From Sulfurimonas sp. (GTDB lineage: Bacteria; Campylobacterota; Campylobacteria; Campylobacterales; Sulfurimonadaceae), in contig NZ_JAQTLY010000006.1 of the NCBI RefSeq assembly GCF_028714655.1, positions 62,001 to 126,000 of the forward strand: a stretch of DNA of 64,000 bases, read 5' to 3'. Position 1 is the stretch's first letter. Each line of letters opens with the position of its first letter. The notes beneath the pieces are model-generated. The model worked only from the letters and a program-made list of their open reading frames with translations. It ran no database searches and was not told the origin of the DNA. Positions 25,101 through 35,800 of the stretch are shown piece by piece. A program made the position numbers and the translations under genes.

Positions 25101-25379
25101 CTATTTTGCAGAAATCTCTTTTAGCTCAAAATACTCTCTTTGCAGCTCTGCATTTTCACTTCTTAGCCTATCTATTTCGTTTTGCAAAAATTGGTCATAA
25201 TCTTGCAGTCCAAAAAAGATCTCCAAAGAGTTTGTTCCGTAGAGAATCATACCGATATAAACTCCCAATGCAAGAACCAACAAAATAAGCAACAAGAACT
25301 TTACCAGAGATAAGCCGAAATATCTCTCGGTAATACTTTGCGTATCAAATATCCCTTCAAAAAGTTCTTCGTTTGCCAT
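25101..25379 (-). CDS. small membrane-anchored coiled-coil protein (FtsB-like)
   Basis: A 92-residue protein with one membrane helix (about 26-46) followed by a coiled coil (FLQNEIDRLRSENAELQREY). This is the topology of FtsB/DivIC cell-division proteins, but the identity is not proved. The ATG at 25379 is taken as start, 9 bp after the eno stop; a TTG two codons earlier is possible. Its position right after eno is conserved in Campylobacterota as I recall. Confidence 0.7.
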   Translation of the reverse strand: MANEELFEGIFDTQSITERYFGLSLVKFLLLILLVLALGVYIGMILYGTNSLEIFFGLQDYDQFLQNEIDRLRSENAELQREYFELKEISAK

Positions 25380-25388
25380 AAACAACTC

Positions 25389-26660
<1,272 letters not shown>

Positions 26661-26697
26661 TCACCTTTGTATTGTTTTATTTTTTTGATTAAAAGGG

Positions 26698-27738
26698 TTA
26701 GTCGTCAACCGCTTCTTCTATCTCATCGGTATCCATGGTCATAAGATTGCTAATGCCCATAGCCGTTTTAATTTTTTCTTCTATCTCTTTAGCCAATTTC
26801 GGATCTTCTTTAAACTTAGCCTTGACATTTTCACGCCCTTGCCCCAGTTTTATATCTTCATAAGAGAACCAAGCACCGCTTTTGTCTATTATGTCCAGCT
26901 TAACGCCGTAATCGACAAGCTCTCCCTCTTTGGAGATACCTTCACCGAACATTATATCAAATTCAGCTTGACGAAACGGAGGTGCGACTTTATTTTTTAT
27001 GACTTTTGCTTTGACACGATTGCCTATTTGACTCTCGCCCTGCTTTAAAGATGCAACTCGTCTGACATCTATACGAACTGAAGCATAAAATTTGAGCGCA
27101 TTTCCGCCTGTCGTCGTCTCGGGAGACCCGTAACCCATCATTCCTATTTTCATACGAATCTGGTTTATAAAAATAACCGTACAGTTCATTTTATGCAAAA
27201 TACCGGTTAATTTGCGCAACGCTTTTGACATCAGACGAGCTTGAACACCCACATTTTGATCCGACATTTCGCCTTCAATCTCAGATTTGGGAGTAAGTGC
27301 CGCGACCGAGTCGATAACTATCAAATCAACCGCACCGCTTCTGGCAATAGTCTCGACGATATCCAAAGCTTGTTCACCGTAATCGGGTTGCGATACAAGC
27401 AGATTGTTAACATCCACGCCTAAATTTTTGGCATATCCTACATCAAGCGCATGTTCGGCATCTATAAATGCACATACGCCGCCTGCTTTTTGACACTCCG
27501 CCGTTATTTGAAGCGCTAAAGTCGTTTTGCCCGAACTCTCAGGTCCATATATCTCTATAACTCTGCCTTGCGGTACTCCGCCGATGCCAAGTGCTAAATC
27601 CAGTCCAAGGGAACCGGTGCTGATTGCTTCGATAGGTACAATCTCTTTATCACCGAGTCTCATCAAAGCACCCTTGCCGAATGCTTTGTCAATTTGTTTC
27701 ATAGCTAAGTCTAATGATTTTTGTTTATTCGCGTCCAT
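26698..27738 (-). CDS. recA: RecA recombinase
   Basis: A 346-residue RecA. The ATP site is [13 protein letters not shown] (Walker A), followed by [12 protein letters not shown] (Walker B region), loop L1/L2 segments ([12 protein letters not shown]) and the acidic C-terminal tail ([11 protein letters not shown]). It forms the strand-exchange filament and triggers LexA/UmuD-type cleavage where present. The ATG at 27738 gives the usual start [21 protein letters not shown]; a reading-frame extension to 27798 has no ribosome site and is not conserved. The promoter region is shared with divergent mqnD. Confidence 0.98.
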   Translation of the reverse strand: MDANKQKSLDLAMKQIDKAFGKGALMRLGDKEIVPIEAISTGSLGLDLALGIGGVPQGRVIEIYGPESSGKTTLALQITAECQKAGGVCAFIDAEHALDVGYAKNLGVDVNNLLVSQPDYGEQALDIVETIARSGAVDLIVIDSVAALTPKSEIEGEMSDQNVGVQARLMSKALRKLTGILHKMNCTVIFINQIRMKIGMMGYGSPETTTGGNALKFYASVRIDVRRVASLKQGESQIGNRVKAKVIKNKVAPPFRQAEFDIMFGEGISKEGELVDYGVKLDIIDKSGAWFSYEDIKLGQGRENVKAKFKEDPKLAKEIEEKIKTAMGISNLMTMDTDEIEEAVDD

Positions 27739-27917
27739 TTTTGGCTCTCTTGTATTAATTTTAGACTTATTGTATATCAATTTTTTATTTCCTATCAAAA
27801 ATATTGCAAATTGACATATTTTTTATATAGAAATTCCATATAAATTAGTGTGATTTTATCCTTATTTGGTTAAAATTTAGTTTATATTTTTAATCTCTAT
27901 TCACATAGGCAGATAAT

Positions 27918-28781
27918 TTGAAAAAAACACTTATTGCTCACTCTCCTGATGCCGATGATATTTTTATGTACTATGCTATAAAGTTCGGATGGGTAGATAT
28001 GGAGGGAGTCAAGTTTGATAATATTGCCGAGGATATTCAAACTCTCAATCAAAAAGCGCTGGATTGTGTTTATGAAATCGTAGCGATAAGCTTTGCGCTT
28101 TATCCTAACATACGAGAAGATTACGCTCTGCTTCGTACGGCGGTGAGTTTCGGTGACGGGTACGGACCTAAAATTATCAAAAAAAGAGGCGTCAAGCTCA
28201 AGCGCAATTTCAAAGTTGCTCTTAGCGGAGAACATACGACAAACGCGATGCTTTTTCGTATAGCCTACCCTGATGCCAGAGTGACTTATATGAATTTCTT
28301 GGAGATAGAAGAAGCGGTTTTAAGCGGCAAAGTCGATGCCGGCGTTTTGATTCACGAGAGCATTTTAACTTATGACAGCGAACTTGAAGTTGAACGAGAA
28401 ATGTGGGATATATGGCAAGAGCTGGCAGGAAAAGATCTCCCTCTGCCGCTCGGCGGTATGGCGATTATGCGTTCAATCCCGCTAAATAAAGCCATAGAGT
28501 ATGAAGCAACCCTTACAAAGGCAGTGCGAATTGCAAGAGAACATAAAAATAAGTTATCGCAAATGCTTTTAGAGAGAAATTTAGTTCGCATTGATGCACC
28601 TACGCTTGATAAATATCTTGAACTTTATGCAAATGACGACTCCGTAACTTTAAGCGAAACTCAATATAGAGCGATAAACAAACTTTTTGAAATCGGCTAT
28701 AAACACGGTTTTTATGATTCGCTCATAAGAGTTGAAGATTTTATGATACCTGCCGAGTATAAAGAACTTAGGAACTCATAA
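27918..28781 (+). CDS. mqnD: 1,4-dihydroxy-6-naphthoate synthase MqnD
   Basis: A 287-residue enzyme of the futalosine pathway for menaquinone. It opens with AHSPDADDIFMYYAI, the typical MqnD start, and has a periplasmic-binding-protein-like fold (SGEHTTNAMLFRIAYPDA, VLIHESILTY, LPLPLGGMAIMR). Campylobacterota make menaquinone this way, in line with anaerobic respiration on nitrite and NO. The start is TTG (AGGCAG upstream). It abuts fliQ with a one-base overlap, an unusual pairing kept in this group. Confidence 0.93.
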   Translation: MKKTLIAHSPDADDIFMYYAIKFGWVDMEGVKFDNIAEDIQTLNQKALDCVYEIVAISFALYPNIREDYALLRTAVSFGDGYGPKIIKKRGVKLKRNFKVALSGEHTTNAMLFRIAYPDARVTYMNFLEIEEAVLSGKVDAGVLIHESILTYDSELEVEREMWDIWQELAGKDLPLPLGGMAIMRSIPLNKAIEYEATLTKAVRIAREHKNKLSQMLLERNLVRIDAPTLDKYLELYANDDSVTLSETQYRAINKLFEIGYKHGFYDSLIRVEDFMIPAEYKELRNS

Positions 28782-29047
28782 TGGAAGCAAAACTCATAGC
28801 TTTAGGGATTGAAACATTCAAAGTCGCCCTGATATTGGCACTTCCCGGTCTTTTAGTCGGTATGTTTATAGGTTTAGCCGTGAGTATATTTCAAGCTACG
28901 ACTCAGATAAATGAAATGACTTTGAGCTTTATCCCTAAAATAATCGGCGTTGTCATTATTATTATTTTAACCATGCCGTGGATGTTAAATACTATAACGG
29001 ATTTTTCGCAAAATGTCTTTGGTATGATTCCGACTTTTATAGAATAA
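28781..29047 (+). CDS. fliQ: flagellar export apparatus protein FliQ
   Basis: An 88-residue protein with two membrane helices, as in all FliQ proteins, part of the FliP-FliQ-FliR gate of the flagellar type III export system. Recognisable stretches are ILALPGLLVGMFIGLAVSIF and QATTQINEMTLSFIPKI (the conserved QEQTL/FxPK region). It starts on the last base of the mqnD stop and its stop overlaps the murB start (TAATG), so mqnD-fliQ-murB form an operon. It shows the cell is probably motile. Confidence 0.95.
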   Translation: MEAKLIALGIETFKVALILALPGLLVGMFIGLAVSIFQATTQINEMTLSFIPKIIGVVIIIILTMPWMLNTITDFSQNVFGMIPTFIE

Positions 29048-29883
29048 TGCGTAAAAAAAATATAGACTTTTCAAAATATTCTTCAATCAAAGTCGGAGAA
29101 AATTTAGCCGTTTCAGTACTTGAAGATTGCAACGCAAACTATAAAGATTACTATATTATCGGTTCGTGCAACAATATTCTAATCGGTACACAGCCTCCGC
29201 CGCTTTTAAAACTCGGCAAAAAATATGATTATATAAGAATAGAAAATGACTCTCTAAAAATCGGTGCGGCAACCCCATCGGGAAAAATCGCTTCATTTTG
29301 TAAAAAAAACAATATCGCTGACTTTGAATTTTTATCTCATCTTCCAGGAACTCTGGGCGGTCTTGTTTTTATGAATGCGGGACTTAAAGAGTATGAAATT
29401 TTCAATAATCTTATCTCTATTTGCACTTGCGACGGTAATTTAGAAAAAAAAGATATCAAATATGGTTATAGGTTTACTGATATAAAAAGTCCTGTTTTAG
29501 AAGCCTCTTTTGAGCTTGCGTACGGATTTGACAAAGAGAAACTGACAATGTTTAAAGCTATGCGTAAAAATCAGCCATCTACCCCAAGTGCGGGAAGCTG
29601 TTTTAAAAATCCGGTAGGCGATTATGCAGGCAGGCTCATTGAAGCTGTAGGACTAAAAGGTTTTAGAGTAGGCGGAATGGAGTTTAGCAAGCAGCACGCA
29701 AACTTTTTGGTAAATATAGGAAACGGGACTTTTGATGATGCAATTTTTTTGATAAAAGAGGCTCAAAATAGAGTCTATGACGAGTTTAAAATTTGGCTTG
29801 AGTGTGAAATCGCGGTTTTAGACAAGAGATATATGGGTAAAAATTCTCCGCTTTTAAATCCATATAAAAATAAAATAAATTGA
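29047..29883 (+). CDS. murB: UDP-N-acetylenolpyruvoylglucosamine reductase MurB
   Basis: A 278-residue FAD enzyme that makes UDP-MurNAc in peptidoglycan synthesis. Visible motifs: IIGSCNNILI and LSHLPGTLGGLVFMNAG (FAD binding), YGYRFTDI, PSAGSCFKNP (the active-site Ser in the GSxFKNP motif) and the C-terminal SKQHANFLVN. It is the short MurB type found in Campylobacterota. The ATG at 29047 overlaps the fliQ stop and is preferred over an internal-frame start at 28978 inside fliQ. Confidence 0.94.
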   Translation: MRKKNIDFSKYSSIKVGENLAVSVLEDCNANYKDYYIIGSCNNILIGTQPPPLLKLGKKYDYIRIENDSLKIGAATPSGKIASFCKKNNIADFEFLSHLPGTLGGLVFMNAGLKEYEIFNNLISICTCDGNLEKKDIKYGYRFTDIKSPVLEASFELAYGFDKEKLTMFKAMRKNQPSTPSAGSCFKNPVGDYAGRLIEAVGLKGFRVGGMEFSKQHANFLVNIGNGTFDDAIFLIKEAQNRVYDEFKIWLECEIAVLDKRYMGKNSPLLNPYKNKIN

Positions 29884-29924
29884 GATTGCCACACTTCGTT
29901 CGCAATGACAAGTGCGGCAATCTC
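29882..29924. terminator. G-family hairpin repeat, copy 2 (bidirectional terminator)
   Basis: GAGATTGCC-a-CACTT ... AAGTG-c-GGCAATCTC is a 14-bp inverted repeat with a single A/C mismatch between the convergent ends of murB and nifU. It starts within the murB stop codon. T-rich sequence follows on the plus strand (TATTTCATTATTT). It is the most intact copy of the GATTGCC family. Confidence 0.8.
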
Positions 29925-29939
29925 TATTTCATTATTTAG

Positions 29940-30914
29940 TTATATTGGCAATACTCTGATTTTTTTAGAAAGTTTCTCTTTTAGAGTTGCTTCGATTGCA
30001 TAAAGAGTTCCGGTTGCAGAACTTGCACATCCGTTACATGCACCCAAATATCTGATGTATACATCAACATAATCTTCACTCGGTTTTACATCGATAACTT
30101 CCATATTTCCGCCGTCCATTATAAGAAACTGACGAACGCTCTCATCAATTACGGCATCAATTGCTTTAATCTGCTGTACCAAAGTCATTGACTCAAAACT
30201 GCCTTTTGAGCCTGCATCGGCTGCCGCTTTCATCTTCTCTTCATCCATTTCACGACGCGTATCTCTTAAAATATCCACTAGATAGTACTCCCTTTTTTCA
30301 TGTCCGCCCGGCTTTATACAGCTTTTACAAAAACCGCCGGCTTTTGTGTAGTCTGTTATCTGTTCAATCGTTGTTAAGTCATTTAGCCTGATAACCTCTT
30401 GAAGAGTTTTTAAACTGACTCTTGCACACTCACAAACGATAATCTCCTCTTCAAAACTCTCTGCATCAACCCCCATATAAAGAGCTGCAGCCTTCTTGAT
30501 AACATCATAAGCCATAACCGAACAGTGCATTTTTTGAGGCGGAACTGCCGGAATGTCAGGACTGTCGCGAAGAGCAAACTCAACATCGATATTTGTAATC
30601 TTTACTGCTTCTTTGACAGTTTTGCCGATACATAACTCAGTCATTATGTCTGAACTTGCTATTGCCGTTCCACACCCAAAACTCTTAAACTTAGAGTTTA
30701 CGATTATGTCTGTTTTTGGGTCAACTTCCCAGTAAAGGCGAACAGCATCGCCGCAGCTCTCAGCACCGAAATCGGCAACTATAAGTCTATTACCGTGTTC
30801 TGCCGCTTCTTGTTCCGTAATCTCACCTTGGTGATTCGGATTGTTCATCAGAGTCGTTACTTTATTTGAGTAGGCATCCCATAAAGATGCACCCAGTAAA
30901 TCATTCTTTGCCAT
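29940..30914 (-). CDS. nifU: NifU-type Fe-S cluster scaffold
   Basis: A 324-residue three-domain NifU: an IscU-like N-terminus (about 1-130, with CGTAIASSD and the later C in KMHCSVMAYD), a central BFD-like [2Fe-2S] region (CECARVSLKTLQEVI, GGFCKSCIKPGGH, about 155-210) and a C-terminal Nfu domain with CNGCASSA near 295. It assembles clusters from NifS-delivered sulfur. In this group it is the general (not nitrogenase-specific) system. It is transcribed after nifS with a 174-bp gap that holds leader element L1. Confidence 0.95.
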   Translation of the reverse strand: MAKNDLLGASLWDAYSNKVTTLMNNPNHQGEITEQEAAEHGNRLIVADFGAESCGDAVRLYWEVDPKTDIIVNSKFKSFGCGTAIASSDIMTELCIGKTVKEAVKITNIDVEFALRDSPDIPAVPPQKMHCSVMAYDVIKKAAALYMGVDAESFEEEIIVCECARVSLKTLQEVIRLNDLTTIEQITDYTKAGGFCKSCIKPGGHEKREYYLVDILRDTRREMDEEKMKAAADAGSKGSFESMTLVQQIKAIDAVIDESVRQFLIMDGGNMEVIDVKPSEDYVDVYIRYLGACNGCASSATGTLYAIEATLKEKLSKKIRVLPI

Positions 30915-30930
30915 AATATCTTTCCTTTAA

Positions 30931-31040
30931 TTTATTTCATAAATTTAAGGGAACCTTTTCCCTAATTTGTCCACAAAAGGAACTCGTCCCTTTTGCTTCG
31001 CTAGCCGCTATGGCACTGAAGCTTGACACTGCCGTGTCAG
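30931..31040 (-). repeat. L-family leader element, copy 1 (nifU leader)
   Basis: Read on the minus strand: a GACAC-GGCA-GTGTC hairpin (31025-31039), the core AAGCTTCAGTGCC..AGCGGCTAGCGAAGC (30995-31024), a hairpin GCAAAAGGGAC-ga-GTTCCTTTTGT (about 30973-30996), a second hairpin (GGGAA-aagg-TTCCC) and a TTTATGAAATAAATT end that runs into the nifU ribosome-binding site. The nearest relative is L2 before leuC. It lies between nifS and nifU, sense to nifU. Confidence 0.85.
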
Positions 31041-31070
31041 AAATTTATACTTTCTTTTAACAAGGAATTG

Positions 31071-32303
<1,233 letters not shown>

Positions 32304-32334
32304 CTACCTCACTCGATTGAGTTGTTTTTTAATT

Positions 32335-32351
32335 AAGACAATTTTTGTCTT
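32335..32351. promoter_or_regulatory. inverted repeat AAGACAA-TTGTCTT upstream of nifS
   Basis: A perfect 7-bp inverted repeat with a 3-nt spacer, 35 bp upstream of the nifS start on the minus strand. The same arms occur upstream of the nor operon at 4336-4354. At this position it cannot be a terminator for a known upstream gene, so it is a candidate operator. Confidence 0.35.
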
Positions 32352-32452
32352 CTTTTGTTCTTGATATGATAATAGGTTTGTTATTACGATATGCTTAAAC
32401 GAAACTGTACTTATGAACTATTTAAGCTATAATTATATCAAAGGAATAATTC

Positions 32453-32956
32453 ATGTGCAATTTTAACAAACAAAATGACGATACAAAAGCATTAATACAT
32501 CTCTTGATGAAAAAGTGTGCAGAAGCAGTTGGCGGAACTAACTATCTTTTAGGCTTGATTGAAGCGATGAAAGAGAAAAAGCCGAATGCTCTCATACATA
32601 GCGCATGCAAAATCGATTCTAAAGAACTTACGATTAAATGGAATAAGATAGTTTTTAAAGACAAGTTTGATGTGCTGGAAGAGATTGTCCGCTCTCATAA
32701 AAGTTCAGAAAATCAAGATTTTAATATTCTTGAGAACGAAAGCCAAAAGAAAAAGAAAAAAATTTTAAATATGGTAAAAACATTGGCACCTGTCGAATTT
32801 ACGGTAACTGCAAAAGGTAATGAAAGTCATGGCGGCTTTAATTTTAAAATTTTTGAAACCGTTGAAGAAGATTATGTAAAAATCAATCCTATTTTTGCCG
32901 CAATGTTTTTTTGCTCAACAGAATATATGAAAAAAGCTCTAAAATATGAAGAATAA
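32453..32956 (+). CDS. hypothetical protein
   Basis: A 167-residue soluble protein, rich in lysine and with a central KKKKK run, no signal peptide or membrane helix. Family not recognised. A near-leaderless promoter is suggested by TATAAT at 32428-32433 and AAAGGA just before the ATG. It is divergent from nifS, sharing about 150 bp, so an Fe-S or redox link is possible but unproved. Ends 21 bp before the convergent pseudouridine synthase gene. Confidence 0.65.
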   Translation: MCNFNKQNDDTKALIHLLMKKCAEAVGGTNYLLGLIEAMKEKKPNALIHSACKIDSKELTIKWNKIVFKDKFDVLEEIVRSHKSSENQDFNILENESQKKKKKILNMVKTLAPVEFTVTAKGNESHGGFNFKIFETVEEDYVKINPIFAAMFFCSTEYMKKALKYEE

Positions 32957-32977
32957 AACTCTGTAAATATTTCGCAT

Positions 32978-33664
32978 TTATTGCGAAATAACTTTATACT
33001 CGGACGGTTTTAAATCTTCTACGCTAAAATCCCCGAAACTCACCCTATGCAGTGCGATTACTCTGTTTCCCACCGCTGCAAACATTCGTTTTACCTGATG
33101 ATATCTTCCCTCACAAATCTCCAATCTTACAAGAGTCGGGTTTATTATCTCCAATTTTGCCGGCAATAGCGGTTTTTTTTCTCCGTTTAAAAGAAGTTCT
33201 CCGCTAGCAAAAATATCTACCTCATCACCCTTGATTGGCTCGGCAAGCGTGGCTTCATACACTTTGGCTACATCACTTTTTGGGCTGGTAAGTTTATGAT
33301 TTAGCACCCCATCATCAGTCAGTAAAATTGCCCCCGTAGTATCCGCATCAAGTCTGCCGACAGTCGATATTTTGGGATTTCTTCTTTGCCATCTTATCGG
33401 AAGCAGCGAGTAGATGAGCACTCCTGCATCATTGTGAGAACAAACCACACCGCTTGGTTTGTTCATAAGGATTACTAAACTCTCTGCATCAAGCGGCTCA
33501 TCATCTACCGTTATATCATTATGATACGCTTTTTTATTTGCATCAAAAATTCTCTCGTCCCCCACGCAAACCCTAAACATTTTTAAAAAGTTTTTGGCTT
33601 CGCCTCTTGAGCAATACCCTAGATTTGAGAGGTGCGCATCTACTCTTTTGTAACTGTTTGGCAT
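32978..33664 (-). CDS. RsuA/RluB-family rRNA pseudouridine synthase
   Basis: A 228-residue enzyme converting uridine to pseudouridine in rRNA. It has an S4-like N-terminus (RVDAHLSNLGYCSRGEAK), VILMNKPSGVVCS, the catalytic aspartate in GRLDADTTGAILLTDDG and the C-terminal GRYHQVKRMFAAVG. Short length and the GRYHQVKRMF motif suggest RsuA (16S U516), though RluB/E are close relatives. Confidence 0.9.
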   Translation of the reverse strand: MPNSYKRVDAHLSNLGYCSRGEAKNFLKMFRVCVGDERIFDANKKAYHNDITVDDEPLDAESLVILMNKPSGVVCSHNDAGVLIYSLLPIRWQRRNPKISTVGRLDADTTGAILLTDDGVLNHKLTSPKSDVAKVYEATLAEPIKGDEVDIFASGELLLNGEKKPLLPAKLEIINPTLVRLEICEGRYHQVKRMFAAVGNRVIALHRVSFGDFSVEDLKPSEYKVISQ

Positions 33665-33729
33665 ATCATAGCTTCTTTATATTTTTGAAAATTATATACA
33701 AAATATCTTTGAAACACCATTTGTCACTC

Positions 33730-33776
33730 AGATTGCCGCGCTTGAGATTGCCGCACTTCGTTCGCAATGACAAGTG
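33730..33776. repeat. G-family hairpin repeat, copy 3
   Basis: GATTGCCGCGCTT followed by GAGATTGCCGCACTTCGTTCGCAATGACAAGTG: the left arm is partly duplicated and the right arm is cut short compared with copy 2. It lies beyond the 3' end of the diguanylate cyclase gene and upstream of the pseudouridine synthase. Confidence 0.7.
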
Positions 33777-33784
33777 TCTTTTAA

Positions 33785-34537
33785 TCAGAGGCTTTTGTTT
33801 TCATCCTCTTTATCAAACACCTTTACAAAGTTTCTTCCTGCATTTTTAGCCATATACAGAGCTTCATCCGACTCTTGCAGTATTTTATTTATATCATCGC
33901 CTTTTTTACCGAAACTGAGTCCTATTGATATAGTGATATCGGTGCGGTCACAATCAAAAGACATATTTTGAACCGATACTCTTATCTGCTGCATTTTTTC
34001 TACTATATCTTCTTTAGAAATATCGCTGTAGATTATTACAAACTCTTCTCCGCCGTATCGGCAAAGAATGTCTGTCGCTCTTGTCAAAGATTTTAATTTC
34101 AACGCTAAACATCTCAATATACAGTCACCCGCTATATGACCCAGCGTGTCATTAATCTCTTTAAATTTATCTATATCTATAAATGCAACGGCAAAAACAG
34201 AATCTTTTTTGTGCAGTATCCTAAACTTTTGTAAAAAATCATTTAAATAGTGGCGATTGTATAAACCCGTCAACCCGTCGGTAAAAGCATAGTTTACGGC
34301 TTTGGTATTAATTTTTTGTACATCTTCTTTTACAATTATATAGATTAATACCGCCACAAATAGAGCGGATACCATAGAAAATATAATCTCTTTGATGAAA
34401 AGCAGGTGCATCGAGTCGCTCTTTGGCAGCTCTTCGGAAATAATCAAAATTCGCATAATTGAGAGCAAAATCAAAGCAGCCAATACAACAGCTAAAACTC
34501 TTAAAATCAAGCTCTTTTTTTCTTTAATACTTAGCAT
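33785..34537 (-). CDS. membrane diguanylate cyclase (GGDEF)
   Basis: A 250-residue protein with two N-terminal membrane helices (about 10-28 and 45-66) and a C-terminal GGDEF domain (about 85-245). The active-site loop is GGEEF, with the I-site RATD five residues before it, so it should make cyclic di-GMP and be product-inhibited. AFIDIDKFKEINDTLGH fits the metal/GTP site. The short periplasmic loop suggests no large sensing domain. Followed by a G-family repeat and preceded by P-family repeat copy 2. Confidence 0.93.
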   Translation of the reverse strand: MLSIKEKKSLILRVLAVVLAALILLSIMRILIISEELPKSDSMHLLFIKEIIFSMVSALFVAVLIYIIVKEDVQKINTKAVNYAFTDGLTGLYNRHYLNDFLQKFRILHKKDSVFAVAFIDIDKFKEINDTLGHIAGDCILRCLALKLKSLTRATDILCRYGGEEFVIIYSDISKEDIVEKMQQIRVSVQNMSFDCDRTDITISIGLSFGKKGDDINKILQESDEALYMAKNAGRNFVKVFDKEDENKSL

Positions 34538-34571
34538 AAAATTTATATTTTCCTCTCTCTTTAGTTAATAA

Positions 34572-34658
34572 ACTTCTTTTCAAACCAAAGATCCTGAATC
34601 AAGTTCAGGATGACGAAAACTCAAAAATCTCGTCATTCCAAACTTGATTTGGAATCTA
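34572..34658 (-). repeat. P-family double-palindrome repeat, copy 2
   Basis: Reverse-oriented copy: AACTTCTTTTCAAACCAAAG, then CCTGAATCAAGTTCAGG, ATGACG, then TCATTCCAAACTTGATTTGGAAT. The outer TTTGGTTTGAAA sequence is kept compared with copy 1. It lies between the AraC-family gene end and the diguanylate cyclase start. Confidence 0.8.
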
Positions 34659-34659
34659 A

Positions 34660-35493
34660 TTAATCTTTAACCTTGTGCATCTGATATATTTGGATCTTTT
34701 TATTTGTCACATCTTCAAAAACCACGCTTGGATTTACCCCGAAAAATTTCTTAAAAACAGCATTCATATGCGAATGGTCGCTATAGAGATACTCCAATTC
34801 ATTAAACTTTCGCTCATCTTCAATGTAGGCAATCACGGTTTTGCAAAACTTTGAGATATAGATAAAATTTTTGGGAGTCAGCCCGATAATCTTTTTAAAC
34901 TCTCTTTCTAGTGTGCTTCTGCTGCATTCAAACTCTTCAAGAAGTTTATTTACCGTTATTTCAAATCGGTATGTGTCAATAATCTTATCCATCACATCTT
35001 GTATACACATATGCATATTGTTTTGTGAAGACTGCAATGCGGCAAAACTGCTATTTAGATATGCCAACTCCTCTTCAATGCTGTTATGGGTATACAAATC
35101 TTTAAAATAGTTATCTATTATCTCGCTTTGCATCTCCAAATAACACTCTTTTAATACTGAAGCATCTTTATTGAAGAGTTTATAAAAACCTATCGGGGTA
35201 AGCTCTGCCAATATAAACGGAAATTTTATGTCAGATACAAAGTTCTCTTGGCTTAATACAAATTTTTTTATTTTATTATTTTTAACACTAATCGAGTAGT
35301 TTTTGGGAATAGGAAACTTTTTGCCGTCATTATAAATTTCCGTATACCCGTTAAACCCTCTGTTAAAAACTATAAAATTACAACCGTTAGGTAAAAATAA
35401 CAGACTATCTATACCATCTAATGAAGTTATGACTACATACTGTTTGATTATGCCATCTAACTCTTTTAGTGGAGAAAAAACATTATATATCAT
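34660..35493 (-). CDS. AraC-family transcriptional regulator
   Basis: A 277-residue regulator. The N-terminal part (about 1-150) resembles DUF6597-like or cupin sensing domains; residues about 165-265 form the AraC DNA-binding domain (VNKLLEEFECSRSTLEREFKKIIGLTPKNFI, then SHMNAVFKKFFGVNPS). The second helix-turn-helix keeps FKKFFGVNPS. It is divergent from leuC, separated by 307 bp, but leuC control by this regulator is not implied by anything seen beyond position. Confidence 0.85.
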   Translation of the reverse strand: MIYNVFSPLKELDGIIKQYVVITSLDGIDSLLFLPNGCNFIVFNRGFNGYTEIYNDGKKFPIPKNYSISVKNNKIKKFVLSQENFVSDIKFPFILAELTPIGFYKLFNKDASVLKECYLEMQSEIIDNYFKDLYTHNSIEEELAYLNSSFAALQSSQNNMHMCIQDVMDKIIDTYRFEITVNKLLEEFECSRSTLEREFKKIIGLTPKNFIYISKFCKTVIAYIEDERKFNELEYLYSDHSHMNAVFKKFFGVNPSVVFEDVTNKKIQIYQMHKVKD

Positions 35494-35602
35494 GCGCTAA
35501 CCATTGTTAAATTTTCGGTTATGATATCTCAAATGTCGGGAGTTGGTCTTGTATTAAATCGTCACTGAGGCTAGTTTCACAATAATTTTAAATCTTAAAT
35601 GA

Positions 35603-35608
35603 TATAAT
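35603..35608 (+). promoter_or_regulatory. candidate -10 box of leuC
   Basis: TATAAT in a T/A-rich context. Campylobacterota sigma-70 promoters often depend on the -10 box and have weak -35 regions, so a single hexamer is reasonable but not decisive evidence. Confidence 0.4.
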
Positions 35609-35673
35609 TACAAAAACAAAATAATAAATAGCGAGATTGCTTCCAATCGTCGTATTAAAATATAAAATCAAAT

Positions 35674-35790
35674 CTGACACGAAAGTGTCAAGCTTTAGTG
35701 CCACAGCGGCTAGCGAAGTGAAAGGGACGCGTTCCTTTTACGGACAAATAAATGAAGGAATTCCTTCATTTTATGAAATAAAATTAAGGA
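35674..35790 (+). repeat. L-family leader element, copy 2 (leuC leader)
   Basis: Hairpin TGACAC-GAAA-GTGTCA (35675-35690), core AAGCTTTAGTGCC..AGCGGCTAGCGAAGTG (35690-35719), hairpin GTGAAAGGGAC-gc-GTTCCTTTTAC (about 35718-35741), perfect palindrome AATGAAGGAATTCCTTCATT (35751-35770), and TTATGAAATAAAATTAAGGA which supplies the leuC ribosome site. The neighbouring upstream gene is divergent, so it is not an upstream terminator. Confidence 0.87.
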
Positions 35791-35800
35791 ATCATATATT

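Larger units (their letters stand above)
35494..35800. other. intergenic region upstream of leuC
   Basis: The 307 bp between the divergent AraC-family gene and leuC hold no credible ORF. A TATAAT at 35603-35608 would start a leuC transcript near 35615, giving a leader of about 185 nt that contains element L2. A short GAGATTGCTTCCAATCGTC stretch near 35632 recalls the G family. The part before 35600 shows no structure I recognise. Confidence 0.6.
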
